NCBI RefSeq assembly: GCF_016901735.1
Contig: NZ_JACLZC010000031.1
Coordinates: 1 to 32,900 of the forward strand
Length of the DNA: 32,900 nucleotides
From: Pseudoflavonifractor phocaeensis
GTDB taxonomy: Bacteria; Bacillota; Clostridia; Oscillospirales; Oscillospiraceae
Reading direction: 5' to 3'
A program made the position numbers and the translations under genes. Positions 24,870 to 32,763 of this stretch are shown piece after piece; position 1 is the first letter of the stretch, and the number at the start of each line of letters is the position of its first letter. Under the pieces are notes generated by a model that saw only the letters and a program-made list of their open reading frames with translations, did not search any database and was not told where the DNA came from.

Positions 24870-27544
24870 GATGGATAACCTTCCTTTCTCTGGGCTTTGC
24901 GGGCTACCTCGCCCACCTTGGAGCCCTTATTCTTTTGATTGTTCCGCCGCACCAGGTCGGAGATCTGACCCATGGCCTGGGTCACCTCGTCGTGGAAGGT
25001 GCGGGCCGATACCCGCAGCGCGCCGTGGCCCAGAATGATGAGCTGCTCCACGCCGTCCGACGTGGCCACCCGCACCCGGTTGTCCCGGCTCAGCGCGTAG
25101 GTGGCCCGCTCAATATAGGTGTCCGCCGTCTCCGCCTCCTTGGTGTACACCACATGGATATTGTGGTATTTCACCACCTGCCCCGGATTGCCCGGCACCC
25201 GGTAGGCGTCAAACACCAAAATCAGCCGGCACTTGCGGAAGCCCTGATAGTTACTCATCAGGTCCATCAGCATCTGCCGGGCGGCGTCCAGATTGGACTT
25301 GGCCACGGCGTGAAGCTCGTCCCAGGCAAAGATGATGTTATAGCCGTCCACCAGCAGGTATTCCGGACCCTGCTCCTGAATGACCACGGTCCGCTTCTCC
25401 TCCGCCTCCCGCGGGACCGGCTTGGGGGCCGGCCGGAAGGTCTGCCGCTTCACCGGACCATAGGTCCGCTCAAAAATGGCCATGAGCTCCTTGTCCGCTT
25501 CCAGACCAGCTGCCGGCGTGCTGCTCCGCCGGGCGGGAGCAGGCCGGTCCTCCGGCTCCTCTTCCTCCTCCGGATAAAAACCGCTGTTCACATGGGCGTG
25601 GTCGGGCACCTGGTCCCACGGCACCACATAGCCCGCGCCGTGGGCGCAGAACACCGAGTCCGGCGGATTCTCCGTGTCCCGGCAGGGATCGTACCCGGAC
25701 GCCGCCACGATGTCCTCCTGATTCTGGCAGGGCGCGTAGCCCCGCAGGGTGCAGGTGAGCCGCCCTCTGCCCCGGGTATAGGACGCCACCTGACTGGCAT
25801 AGTCCCGCAGGCCCGCTACCGGCGCGCCGCCGGTGAGCCGTATCCCCTCCCCCAGGGTCTCCGGCGGGTCCACCTCGCCCCCCATCCGCTGTAAGTCCGT
25901 CATGGCTCGGCCCACCTGCTCGGCGGGCACCTCCAGCCGGAAGTCGTACCACGGCTCCAGCAAAATGCTCTGGGCCGACATGAGCCCCTGCCGTACCGCC
26001 CGGTAGGTGGCCTGCCGGAAGTCGCCTCCCTCGGTGTGCTTCAGGTGGGCCCGTCCGGCCAGCAGGGTGATGCGCACGTCGGTCAGCGGCGCGCCGGTCA
26101 GCACCCCCGCATGGGCTTTTTCCGCCAAATGGGTCAGAATGAGCCGCTGCCAGTGGCCGTCCAGCATATCCTCGCTGCACGCCGTGGCGCACACCACCCC
26201 GCTGCCCCGCTCCCCCGGCTCCAGCAGCAGGTGGACCTCCGCGTAATGGCGCAGCGGCTCATAGTGCCCGATGCCCCTCACCGGTCCGGCAATGGTCTCC
26301 TGATACAAAATGCTGCCCGTTCCAAAGGTCACGTCCAGATCGAACCGCTCCTTGATCAGCGCTTGCAGCACTTCCAGCTGCACCTCGCCCATCAGCTGCA
26401 CATGGAGCTCCTGGAGCCGCTCGTTCCACACCAGATGGAGCTGCGGGTCCTCCTCCTCCAGCTCCTTGAGGCGGCGCAGCGTGCTGTGGGGATCACAGCC
26501 CGCCGGCAGACAGAGCTGATAGGTGAGCACCGGCGTCAGCACCGGCGGCCGTTCGTCCTCCTCCCAGCCCAGACCCTGGTCGGGCTTCGTCTGGCTCAGA
26601 CCGGTCACGGCGCACACCGTACCCGCCGGCGCTTCCTCCACGGCCCGGAATTTCGCGCCCGAGTAGATGCGGAGCTGGTCCACCTTCTCCCGCCATTCCT
26701 CTTCTTCATCACCGCCGCTGAGCAGGTCCTTTACCTTCAGCGTGCCGCCCGTTACCTTCAGATAGGTCAGCCGTCCCCCCTGGGGGTCCCGGGCAATCTT
26801 GAACACCCGGGCCCCGAATTCCGGCGGATAGACCGGCGCGGGCAGATAGTCCGCCAGCCCGTCCAGCAGCGCCTCCACCCCGTCCAGCCGCAGCGCCGCG
26901 CCGAAGTAGCAGGGAAACACGGCCCGCTTGGCCACCAGCGCCCCAATGGTCTCCCGGTCCAGCGTCCCGGTCTCCAGATAGGTCTCCATGGCCCCCTCGT
27001 CGTACATGGCGATGTTCTCCAGCATGGCGTCCCGGTCCTGATCGGGGGTAAAATCCACGCAGCCCTCGTCCAGACCCCGGCGCAGCTGCTCCATCAGCGC
27101 CGCCCGGCCCACGCCCGGCAGGTCCATCTTGTTGAGAAACAAAAACACCGGCACTCCATGCCGCCGCAGCAGCCGCCACAGCGTCTCCGTGTGGCCCTGG
27201 ACCCCGTCCACCCCGCTGATGACCAAAATGGCGCAGTCTAATACCCCCAGGGTCCGCTCCGTCTCGGCGGAAAAATCCACATGCCCCGGCGTATCCAGCA
27301 GGGTGACCTCCAGGTCTCCCCGGGAAAATACCGCCTGCTTGGAAAAAATCGTAATGCCCCGCTCCCGCTCCAGGGCAAAGGTGTCCAAAAACGCGTCTTT
27401 GTGGTCTACCCGTCCCAACTTCCGCAGACTGCCGCTGACGTACAGCATCCCCTCGGAAAGGGTGGTTTTGCCCGCGTCCACATGGGCCAACAGACCCGCA
27501 CAAATATGTTTCGTCGGCTTCTTTTTCTCAGCCCGTTCGCCCAT
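24866..27544 (-). CDS. Tet(M)/EF-G-like translational GTPase fused to a C-terminal Rae1/YacP-type NYN ribonuclease
   Basis: An 892-residue fusion. Residues 13-230 form the G domain: AHVDAGKTT (20-28), RGIT (62-65), DTPGH (84-88) and NKMD (138-141). Domains II-V of the ribosomal-protection/EF-G type run to about residue 655. The domain-IV loop reads HTEGGDFR (503-510) where Tet(M) has its SPVSTPADFR loop, so tetracycline rescue is doubtful. An acidic and proline-rich linker (656-725) leads to a complete NYN/PIN-like domain (729-865). It carries VDGYNIIFAW (Asp733), LVFDAYR (Asp779), TKEAETADTYIE (Asp808) and ATSDGVEQ (Asp830), closely like Bacillus Rae1, which cuts mRNA in the ribosomal A site. 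The basic tail (866-892) is rich in Lys and Arg. ATG 27544 has GGGGAGG upstream and its own promoter. The architecture is seen; the activity is inferred. Confidence 0.9.
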   Translation of the reverse strand: MGERAEKKKPTKHICAGLLAHVDAGKTTLSEGMLYVSGSLRKLGRVDHKDAFLDTFALERERGITIFSKQAVFSRGDLEVTLLDTPGHVDFSAETERTLGVLDCAILVISGVDGVQGHTETLWRLLRRHGVPVFLFLNKMDLPGVGRAALMEQLRRGLDEGCVDFTPDQDRDAMLENIAMYDEGAMETYLETGTLDRETIGALVAKRAVFPCYFGAALRLDGVEALLDGLADYLPAPVYPPEFGARVFKIARDPQGGRLTYLKVTGGTLKVKDLLSGGDEEEEWREKVDQLRIYSGAKFRAVEEAPAGTVCAVTGLSQTKPDQGLGWEEDERPPVLTPVLTYQLCLPAGCDPHSTLRRLKELEEEDPQLHLVWNERLQELHVQLMGEVQLEVLQALIKERFDLDVTFGTGSILYQETIAGPVRGIGHYEPLRHYAEVHLLLEPGERGSGVVCATACSEDMLDGHWQRLILTHLAEKAHAGVLTGAPLTDVRITLLAGRAHLKHTEGGDFRQATYRAVRQGLMSAQSILLEPWYDFRLEVPAEQVGRAMTDLQRMGGEVDPPETLGEGIRLTGGAPVAGLRDYASQVASYTRGRGRLTCTLRGYAPCQNQEDIVAASGYDPCRDTENPPDSVFCAHGAGYVVPWDQVPDHAHVNSGFYPEEEEEPEDRPAPARRSSTPAAGLEADKELMAIFERTYGPVKRQTFRPAPKPVPREAEEKRTVVIQEQGPEYLLVDGYNIIFAWDELHAVAKSNLDAARQMLMDLMSNYQGFRKCRLILVFDAYRVPGNPGQVVKYHNIHVVYTKEAETADTYIERATYALSRDNRVRVATSDGVEQLIILGHGALRVSARTFHDEVTQAMGQISDLVRRNNQKNKGSKVGEVARKAQRKEGYPS

Positions 27545-27580
27545 AAAAATTCCTCCCCTTGTGAAAACATAACTTTTGTT

Positions 27581-27609
27581 AGTATATCACAAGAGGAGGC
27601 GTTCGTCGA
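27581..27609 (-). promoter_or_regulatory. Promoter of the GTPase-NYN fusion gene
   Basis: On the minus strand -35 TCGACG (27609-27604), a 17-base spacer and an extended -10 TGA-TATACT (27586-27581). The leader would be only about 30 bases, so there is no room for the attenuator leader found in front of tet(M). Confidence 0.6.
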
Positions 27610-27622
27610 TACGGGATGCTTT

Positions 27623-28381
27623 TTATCGGTTCAGTTCGGTGATGAAAATCTCGTTCAGCACGTCCCAGCCGGGATTTACATACTCCGGAAGCCGGTCGAA
27701 CGCCTGGGACAGCTCCTCCAGCGTCTCTTCCACATAGGTGTTGATGGCCGCCACTCTGGGAATGATCCTTACCTCGGGCGCGTTCTTCTTCAGCTCCAGC
27801 AGCCGCTTTACCTCGCCCACCAAGGCCCGGTCCAGCTCCGCCTCCATCAGCGTCTCAAAGAGCATTGGCGCGGGACGCCCCTTGTCCAGAATCCACTTGC
27901 AGGCCAGCATGGGGCGAAGCACATAAAAATATTTTTTCAGCTTGATCGTATCCCCGCACAAAAAAGTCCGGTAATTTCGCTTTGCCATGCTCAGGTAATG
28001 GCAAAGACCGTTTTTCGGTGAAAAATACTCCGTCATCAGTGGTCGGAACCTGCCGCAAAAGTCCTCGTCCTCACGGTACACAATGGGAGAAGCAAACCAC
28101 TCAAACAGCGTGGGATTGGATTTATAAAGAAGTCTCAGCGCCTTGGAGAGATCCCAGCCGTTGATGTCCAGCTCGTCGCTGATGGGCAGCTCGATCACAT
28201 CGCGCTGCTCGTCAAGCCGAAGATACGCGTCCTTCTTCCGCACATAGACGAACCTTACGTCATAGTCGCTGTCCGTGGATGCAAAGCCCCACGCGCGGCT
28301 TCCCGATTCCGCCGCCAAAAGGATCTTGACCTGGTGCTCCTCCTCGATCCTGTGCAGCTCCTGCAGAATAAGTTCCTTCAT
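27623..28381 (-). CDS. YcgL/RlaP-family nucleotidyltransferase
   Basis: A 252-residue protein of the polymerase-beta nucleotidyltransferase superfamily. The catalytic core is ESGSRAWGFASTDSDYDVRFVYV at about residues 25-47, combining the GSxxxG motif and the DxD pair of acidic residues. The rest (WDLSKALRLLYKSNPTLFEWFASPIVY, then FLCGDTIKLKKYFYVLRPMLACKWI) matches the YcgL/RlaP group. Family members have been linked by genome analysis to RNA-repair systems with RNA ligases, but no ligase gene is seen here. The gene is somewhat poorer in GC than its neighbours. ATG 28381 lies behind a near-consensus promoter, and the gene ends 78 bases before the fusion gene. Confidence 0.88.
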   Translation of the reverse strand: MKELILQELHRIEEEHQVKILLAAESGSRAWGFASTDSDYDVRFVYVRKKDAYLRLDEQRDVIELPISDELDINGWDLSKALRLLYKSNPTLFEWFASPIVYREDEDFCGRFRPLMTEYFSPKNGLCHYLSMAKRNYRTFLCGDTIKLKKYFYVLRPMLACKWILDKGRPAPMLFETLMEAELDRALVGEVKRLLELKKNAPEVRIIPRVAAINTYVEETLEELSQAFDRLPEYVNPGWDVLNEIFITELNR

Positions 28382-28419
28382 ATCATTGATCCCCCAACTT
28401 CTGTTTTTTCTGCCATTTT

Positions 28420-28449
28420 ATTATAAAGTATCCCATGGTTGGGTGTCAA
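28420..28449 (-). promoter_or_regulatory. Strong promoter of the YcgL/RlaP-type gene
   Basis: On the minus strand perfect -35 TTGACA (28449-28444) and perfect -10 TATAAT (28425-28420) with an 18-base spacer. It is one of the two strongest consensus promoters in the window, in front of a gene with an accessory character. Confidence 0.8.
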
Positions 28450-28475
28450 ACGCTATCTTACCTCCTCGCTATCCC

Positions 28476-28512
28476 AAAAAAACCGGGACCGGGCGTAAAA
28501 GCCCGGTCCCGG
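28476..28512 (-). terminator. Terminator at the end of the decayed two-component operon
   Basis: On the minus strand CCGGGACCGGGC-TTTTAC-GCCCGGTCCCGG is a perfect 12-bp stem with a six-base loop, followed by seven Ts. The open frame of the kinase remnant reads through it, which itself suggests that the 3' coding end is not original. Confidence 0.92.
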
Positions 28513-28571
28513 CCAGTCTGTCGAAGAAGTGGAAGGTGGTGCAGGAAAGGTTAACGTGCCTGCATGGAAGC

Positions 28572-28592
28572 GGGCGACCACAAGGGTCGCCC
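28572..28592. repeat. Palindromic repeat-like sequence inside the kinase remnant
   Basis: GGGCGACC-ACAAG-GGTCGCCC is a perfect 8-bp hairpin, continued on the minus-strand reading by CGTAG on one side and CGCTTCCATGC on the other. The sequence looks like a dispersed intergenic repeat of Clostridia (recognised from memory, not searched) and sits where the GHKL ATPase domain should be encoded. Confidence 0.5.
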
Positions 28593-29728
28593 CTACGAGG
28601 TGGGAGCGTCGGGGTAATATGGACGGTGCTTCCGACGCACAGGGGGCCTCCTGCAGGAAAAGGGGAACGATGAACAGGGTTTCTTCCTCGCGGCATAGCC
28701 GCTGCGGCACCTGACTGATGGAGGCCGTCAGCTCGCAGTACAGGCTCTTTTCGGTGAGCAGCACGTCCAAAAGCTGGTTCCCCGTCTCAATCCTGGCGTC
28801 ATAGATGGAGATGCTTTTTTCCAGATCCGCCATCGCCTCCACGCCCAGACCGCCGCCCTGCGCCGCCAGACTGCCCAGCTTATAGCGGATGTCGTGGCAT
28901 TTGACGTTGATGAGCTCAATGGTATCCCTGGAGATCTCATACTGCCGCTCGCTCTGCCGGATGGCGTGCTGGAGGTATTCCACCTCCTGCCGCAGCTCCC
29001 GCTGCTCCACCGTCCGGGAGGCCAGCAGCAAAACAATGCCGCAGCACAGCACCGAAAAGAGATTGCCCGTCTGACGCAGGACAAAATGCTCCGGCAGCGC
29101 GAACCGGTTTTCCACACCCACGCTCAGCTTGGCAAAGTAAATATCCTCGACGGAGCACAAAATCACGGTGATGACCAAAATCACCACGGTGATGGCCAGC
29201 AGCTGCTTGTCCATCTGCCAGCTGGATATGTGCCGGGTCAGCGGGCGGATGAAGAACAGATACGCCAAAACCGCCGCCGTGATAAAAAACGTGTACTGCA
29301 TCAGACGGTAGTAGAGGTCAAACCGGGTCCCCCACCGATCGTACAGGTTCAGGGCCATGCCGCCGCACCAGGCCAATAAATAGAGCTTATAGCATAGGTT
29401 CTGGGCCCCATAGGCCACGCTGCAGCAAAAAAGAACCGTGGAGAAGCCCTCGGCAAAGCATAAACGGGCATGGAGCATGGTGGCGGCAAAGAGAAAGAGA
29501 TAGATCCCGATGCGCCCCGCCACCGTCTGGCCGCAGAGCCGGTAGGCCGCCGCCGCCCCAAAGGCAAGGGTCAGGATGACCCCCAGTCCCCCCAGCACCT
29601 TGACCCAAAACCACGGCGCACGGTCCAGCTTTCGGGTGGTGAGCAGGTAAAATACATACAACTCAAGCAAAAATTCCAGAATGACGTCCTGATAAATGAA
29701 CAGAAGCTCCTCCATTCTCACTGACCCC

Positions 29729-30283
29729 CTATGGAACCCGCGTACCAGTTGGCCAGCTCCACTTGTTGCACCGCAGAAAGCCGAAGGCGCTCAGCTCCTG
29801 CTCCACCCCGGACAGCACCCCCGTCCGCTCGATCACGTCGTCAATGAGATGGTAAAAAAGGCGGTGGTTCATGATCTCCACATACATCAGCTTGTCCGTG
29901 GAGATGCGGCACAGCCCGCCGGAGGAGTTGACCGTAAAGCTGCGCTCCTCGTTCATGATGTAAATGTCCAGCGCCTTTTTGAATTTCAGGGAAAAATCAT
30001 AGTAGCTCACCGGCTTGACCAGAAAGCTCACCGCGTCCACCTCGTAGCCCTTCAGGGCATATTGGACCAGATTGGTGATGAAAATCAGAGACACGTTCTT
30101 GTCGTGCCGGCGCAGCTCCACCGCCGCCGCCATGCCGTCCTTCTTGGGCATCTGGATGTCCATAAACACCACGGCATAGATGGACCTGTACTCCCGCCCC
30201 GTCTCGGCGGCGTACCGCTGGATGTATCCCTCCAGCACCCCGGCGGCGGCGTCCTCATCCTCTACGATGGCAATGTTTTTCAC
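29729..30283 (-). pseudogene. LytTR-family response regulator with two deletions (probable pseudogene)
   Basis: The receiver domain begins with MKNIAIVEDED and keeps the phosphoacceptor in VVFMDIQMPKKDG and the lysine in FLVKPVSYYDF. About 18-20 residues normally present between the first helix and VVFMD are missing after TGREYR. The LytTR DNA-binding domain starts normally (LMYVEIMNHRLFYH), but after FLRCNK the frame shifts and stops as WSWPTGTRVP. In the adjacent frame the remains of the expected C-terminus, ELANWYAGSIGGQ, run to a stop at 29718. This indicates an internal deletion of roughly 35 residues with a frameshift. Start GTG 30283 follows GGGGAGGGG. It forms one degraded system with the adjacent kinase. 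Confidence 0.75.
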
Positions 30284-30362
30284 GGTTTCCCCTCCCCCTA
30301 TCAATCAGAGAACAGACACACACTTGAGGAAACGCTTTGGAAAAATCTGCCCCTCCGGCCGG

Positions 30363-30899
30363 TCAGCTGATGGTATAATCCCCCCGGACCATCACCGTCA
30401 CCGCCGTGGATGCCTTCACGCCCCGGCCCGCAATGGTGGCCAGATACAGATGATTGGCCGTCAGCGCGCCGCCGTTGGCCAGGGTGCCTCCCCCGGTCAT
30501 GTCCACCAGGCCGGGCGCCGAGTCGGACACGCAGGTGGCCGTGCCGCTGCGCAGCAAAATCTCACAGGAGGTGCCGGCGGTGAGCTTCTGCCCCTGGGAC
30601 AAGGTCACCACCTCATAGACCGGGCTGCTCTCTCCGCTGCCGGTCCCGCCCGCCGCCTTTACGTCTTCCGCATAGCCGTCGGCCACCGCCTGGAGCGACT
30701 TTTTCAGCGCCGCCTCCCGCTCCTCCACCTTGTCGTCCACCTGCTCCAAAATCGACGGGGCAAAGGTGTCGGTGAGATAGCTCAGCGTCACCAGCGGGTC
30801 TCCCTCCCCGCCCTGCTGGGCCGCCAGCGCCACGCCGGCCATGGTGCACGCCACCAGACCGGCTGCCGCCAGGCGGATGGTCCATTTACGCTCTTTCAT
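30363..30899 (-). CDS. Small exported protein of unknown function
   Basis: A 178-residue protein with a clear signal peptide (Lys/Arg-rich start, hydrophobic core, cleavage near ALA-AQ at residues 25-28). The mature part has a helical, charged stretch at about 45-80 (ILEQVDDKVEEREAALKKSLQAV split by few breaks), then a Gly/Ser linker. A beta-rich domain follows (YEVVTLSQGQKLTAGTSCEILLRSG onward) and ends in VMVRGDYTIS. The second half resembles a carrier or scaffold of the cell envelope, but no family was recognised. ATG 30899 has AGGAGG five bases upstream. It lies between the MazF-type gene and the decayed regulator on the same strand. Confidence 0.75.
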   Translation of the reverse strand: MKERKWTIRLAAAGLVACTMAGVALAAQQGGEGDPLVTLSYLTDTFAPSILEQVDDKVEEREAALKKSLQAVADGYAEDVKAAGGTGSGESSPVYEVVTLSQGQKLTAGTSCEILLRSGTATCVSDSAPGLVDMTGGGTLANGGALTANHLYLATIAGRGVKASTAVTVMVRGDYTIS

Positions 30900-30994
30900 A
30901 TTCTCCTCCTATGTAATCGTCCTTTGGTCAAAGGGGCGCGGCGGGGCTCCATATCGCTATGTAGCCGTCCGCCGGCGCCCATGCGGTTCTTGGG

Positions 30995-31360
30995 TCAAAC
31001 CATCTGCTGCGGGTGGAGTCCGAAGCTCACCGCGATGGCCGAATCCACCTTGCGCATCAATTCACCGTCCAGCCTGCCCATATGCTCCCGCAGCCGCCGC
31101 TTATCCAGGGTGCGGATCTGCTCCAGCAGGACCACCGAGTCCTTGGGGAGCCCGTAGCTCCCGGCCGCGAACTCGATGTGGGTGGGCAGACGGGCCTTTC
31201 CGGTCTGGGATGTGATGGCCGCGGCAATGACGGTGGGACTGTGCCGGTTGCCCGTATCGTTCTGCACGATGAGCACCGGACGCACGCCCCCCTGCTCGCT
31301 CCCCACCACGGGACTCAGATCGGCATAAAAAATGTCTCCTCGTTTTACGCTGTTATCCAC
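30995..31360 (-). CDS. ndoA: MazF/PemK-family endoribonuclease (EndoA/NdoA type)
   Basis: A 121-residue MazF-fold mRNA interferase. The Bacillus EndoA pattern is followed closely: [21 protein letters not shown], then [11 protein letters not shown], with the catalytic-loop threonine in [15 protein letters not shown]. The C-terminus reads [13 protein letters not shown]. Such enzymes cut mRNA at short motifs and are normally paired with a MazE-type antitoxin encoded just upstream. Here alr is directly upstream and the gap (31361-31567) has no antitoxin-like frame. GTG 31360 (GGCGGAG about ten bases upstream) puts the start near that of EndoA; an ATG at 31399 would add 13 residues and is an alternative. 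Confidence 0.9.
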   Translation of the reverse strand: MDNSVKRGDIFYADLSPVVGSEQGGVRPVLIVQNDTGNRHSPTVIAAAITSQTGKARLPTHIEFAAGSYGLPKDSVVLLEQIRTLDKRRLREHMGRLDGELMRKVDSAIAVSFGLHPQQMV

Positions 31361-31567
31361 AAAGCTCACACTCCGCCGGAAGATAGTGGCCGGCGTCATG
31401 GGGAGGTCCGCTCCCCCGCACGGCTACTATGATTTTCCCACGGGAGGGCGGACTTTATACATACAGACACACACATACAGCGGCGGGATCAAACGGCCTG
31501 CCGCTGCCCGGCGGCCGGCGCTCATCTCCCACACCACTCTATGCCCTCCGGCGGCCCGGCGTGCCCC
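31361..31567. other. Gap between alr and the MazF-type gene, no antitoxin seen
   Basis: The minus strand of this 207-base gap holds only one short frame starting with ATG (at about 31524, 32 codons, MSAGRRAAAG start) that does not resemble MazE/NdoAI. A sequence TGTATGTATAAAG lies at about 31455 and might be a -10 region, without a convincing -35. Confidence 0.5.
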
Positions 31568-32692
31568 TCAGTCCAGGTAACGGCGGGGCACCCGGGGACT
31601 CACCGCGCACAGCAGCTCATACTGGATGGTATCGCTCAGCGCGGCATACCGCTCGATGGGACACTCCGCCCCGAACAGCGTGGCCACGTCCCCCGCCCGG
31701 ACCGTTTCGTCCGCCCGGACCATGCACATATCCATACACACCCGGCCCACAATGGGACGCGGTGTCCCGTTCAGCAGCACGTCTCCCCGGTTGGAAAGGC
31801 TCCGGCGCAGGCCGTCGGCATAGCCGATGGGCAGCACCGCCAGGGTGGTCTCCTCCTCCAGGCGGGCGGTGCGTCCGTAGCTCACACAGGTCCCCGCCGG
31901 CAGCGTGCGGACCGCCGCCACCCGGGTTTTCAGCGCCATCACCGGCGCCAGGCCGGGGCCGTCCAGCCCCTCGCAGGAGGGGTCCGGATAGTGGCCATAG
32001 AGGGCGATGCCGGGGCGCACCATGTCCAGATGGGTGCAGGGATATTTCAGCGTGGCCGCGCTGGCGGCACAGTGCCGGATGGCAAAGGTGATCCCCCGCG
32101 CCTCCAGCGCCGACAGCAGGTCCAGAAAACGGGTAAACTGCATCATGGTATAGGCCTCGCTGCCGTCGGCGTCGGCAAAGTGGGTGAAAATCCCCTCCGC
32201 CTCCAGATTGGGCTTGGCGCAGATGGCCGCCATGGTATCCACCGTCTCCGGCAGGTGGGCCTCGTCGCACAAAAGCCCCAGCCGGGACATACCCGTGTCC
32301 GCCTTCAGGTGGATCTTGGCCTTCTTTCCCAGCTTTCCCGCCGCCTCCGACAGAAGGCCGGCGCTCTCCAAATCAAAGATGGTCTGGGTCAGGTCCAGCG
32401 CCGCCGCCCGCTCCAGCCGGTCCGCCGGCGTATGGCCCAGCACCAGGATGGGCAGGGTGATCCCGCTCTCCCGCAGCTCGGCCCCCTCGTCCACCGTGGC
32501 CACCGCCAGGTAGTCGCAGCCCAGCGCCTCCAGGCGCCTGGCCACCGGCACCGCGCCATGCCCGTAGGCATTGGCCTTCACCACGCCCAAAAACCGGCAG
32601 CCCGGCTCCAGCATGGCGCGCAGCGCGCGATAATTATGCTCCAGCGCCCCCAGGTCGATCTCCGCCCAGGTGCGTCCTTCCAGTTGTTCCAT
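31568..32692 (-). CDS. alr: Alanine racemase
   Basis: A 374-residue PLP enzyme converting L- to D-alanine for peptidoglycan. The PLP lysine is Lys39 in VVKANAYGHG and the catalytic tyrosine is Tyr272 in CVSYGRT. AEIDLGALEHNYRALR, MVRPGIALYG and VGRVCMDMCMV complete the fold-type III pattern. Start ATG 32692 has GAGGCGG five bases upstream; the open frame reaches further upstream, but that part is not racemase-like. The MazF-type gene follows at 207 bases, as in the alr-ndoA region of Bacillus. Confidence 0.96.
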   Translation of the reverse strand: MEQLEGRTWAEIDLGALEHNYRALRAMLEPGCRFLGVVKANAYGHGAVPVARRLEALGCDYLAVATVDEGAELRESGITLPILVLGHTPADRLERAAALDLTQTIFDLESAGLLSEAAGKLGKKAKIHLKADTGMSRLGLLCDEAHLPETVDTMAAICAKPNLEAEGIFTHFADADGSEAYTMMQFTRFLDLLSALEARGITFAIRHCAASAATLKYPCTHLDMVRPGIALYGHYPDPSCEGLDGPGLAPVMALKTRVAAVRTLPAGTCVSYGRTARLEEETTLAVLPIGYADGLRRSLSNRGDVLLNGTPRPIVGRVCMDMCMVRADETVRAGDVATLFGAECPIERYAALSDTIQYELLCAVSPRVPRRYLD

Positions 32693-32734
32693 GGTATCCG
32701 CCTCATTTTCCTCAGATATGGCTATACGGAAGTT

Positions 32735-32763
32735 ATGATACCATAAATCTCCCCCTGCTACAA
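32735..32763 (-). promoter_or_regulatory. Possible promoter of alr
   Basis: On the minus strand TTGTAG (32763-32758), a 17-base spacer and TATCAT (32740-32735), about 45 bases before the alr start. The -10 is good and the -35 matches consensus only in its first three bases. Confidence 0.5.

Larger units (their letters stand above)
28453..29715 (-). pseudogene. LytTR-system sensor histidine kinase, ATPase domain lost (probable pseudogene)
   Basis: An Agr/Lyt-type sensor. Residues 1-230 hold about six membrane segments and are followed by a helical region. The phosphoacceptor box is KCHDIRYKL, then ETGNQLLDVLLTEKSLYCE. In intact GHKL kinases the N-box and ATP-lid follow here (about 110 residues). 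Instead the frame runs into unrelated sequence containing GATLVVARFHAGT and a proline/serine-rich end reading into the downstream terminator. That segment (28513-28730) includes a palindromic repeat-like sequence. The ATP-binding domain is therefore missing and the kinase should be inactive. Start ATG 29715 (GGGGG nine bases upstream) is preferred to GTG 29721. Confidence 0.75.

Noticed and set aside
24866..27544. Simple call as a tetracycline resistance gene (tet(M)-like)
   Set aside because: The domain-IV drug-site loop differs, a nuclease domain is fused at the end, there is no tet leader, and the setting is not a mobile element.
28561..28640. CRISPR or tandem repeat array
   Set aside because: Only one palindromic unit is present, with no regular spacers and no cas genes in the window.
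31493..31524. Short minus-strand frame between alr and the MazF-type gene as an antitoxin
   Set aside because: The frame beginning here is only 32 codons long, with no ribbon-helix-helix or MazE features and an arginine/valine/cysteine-rich translation.
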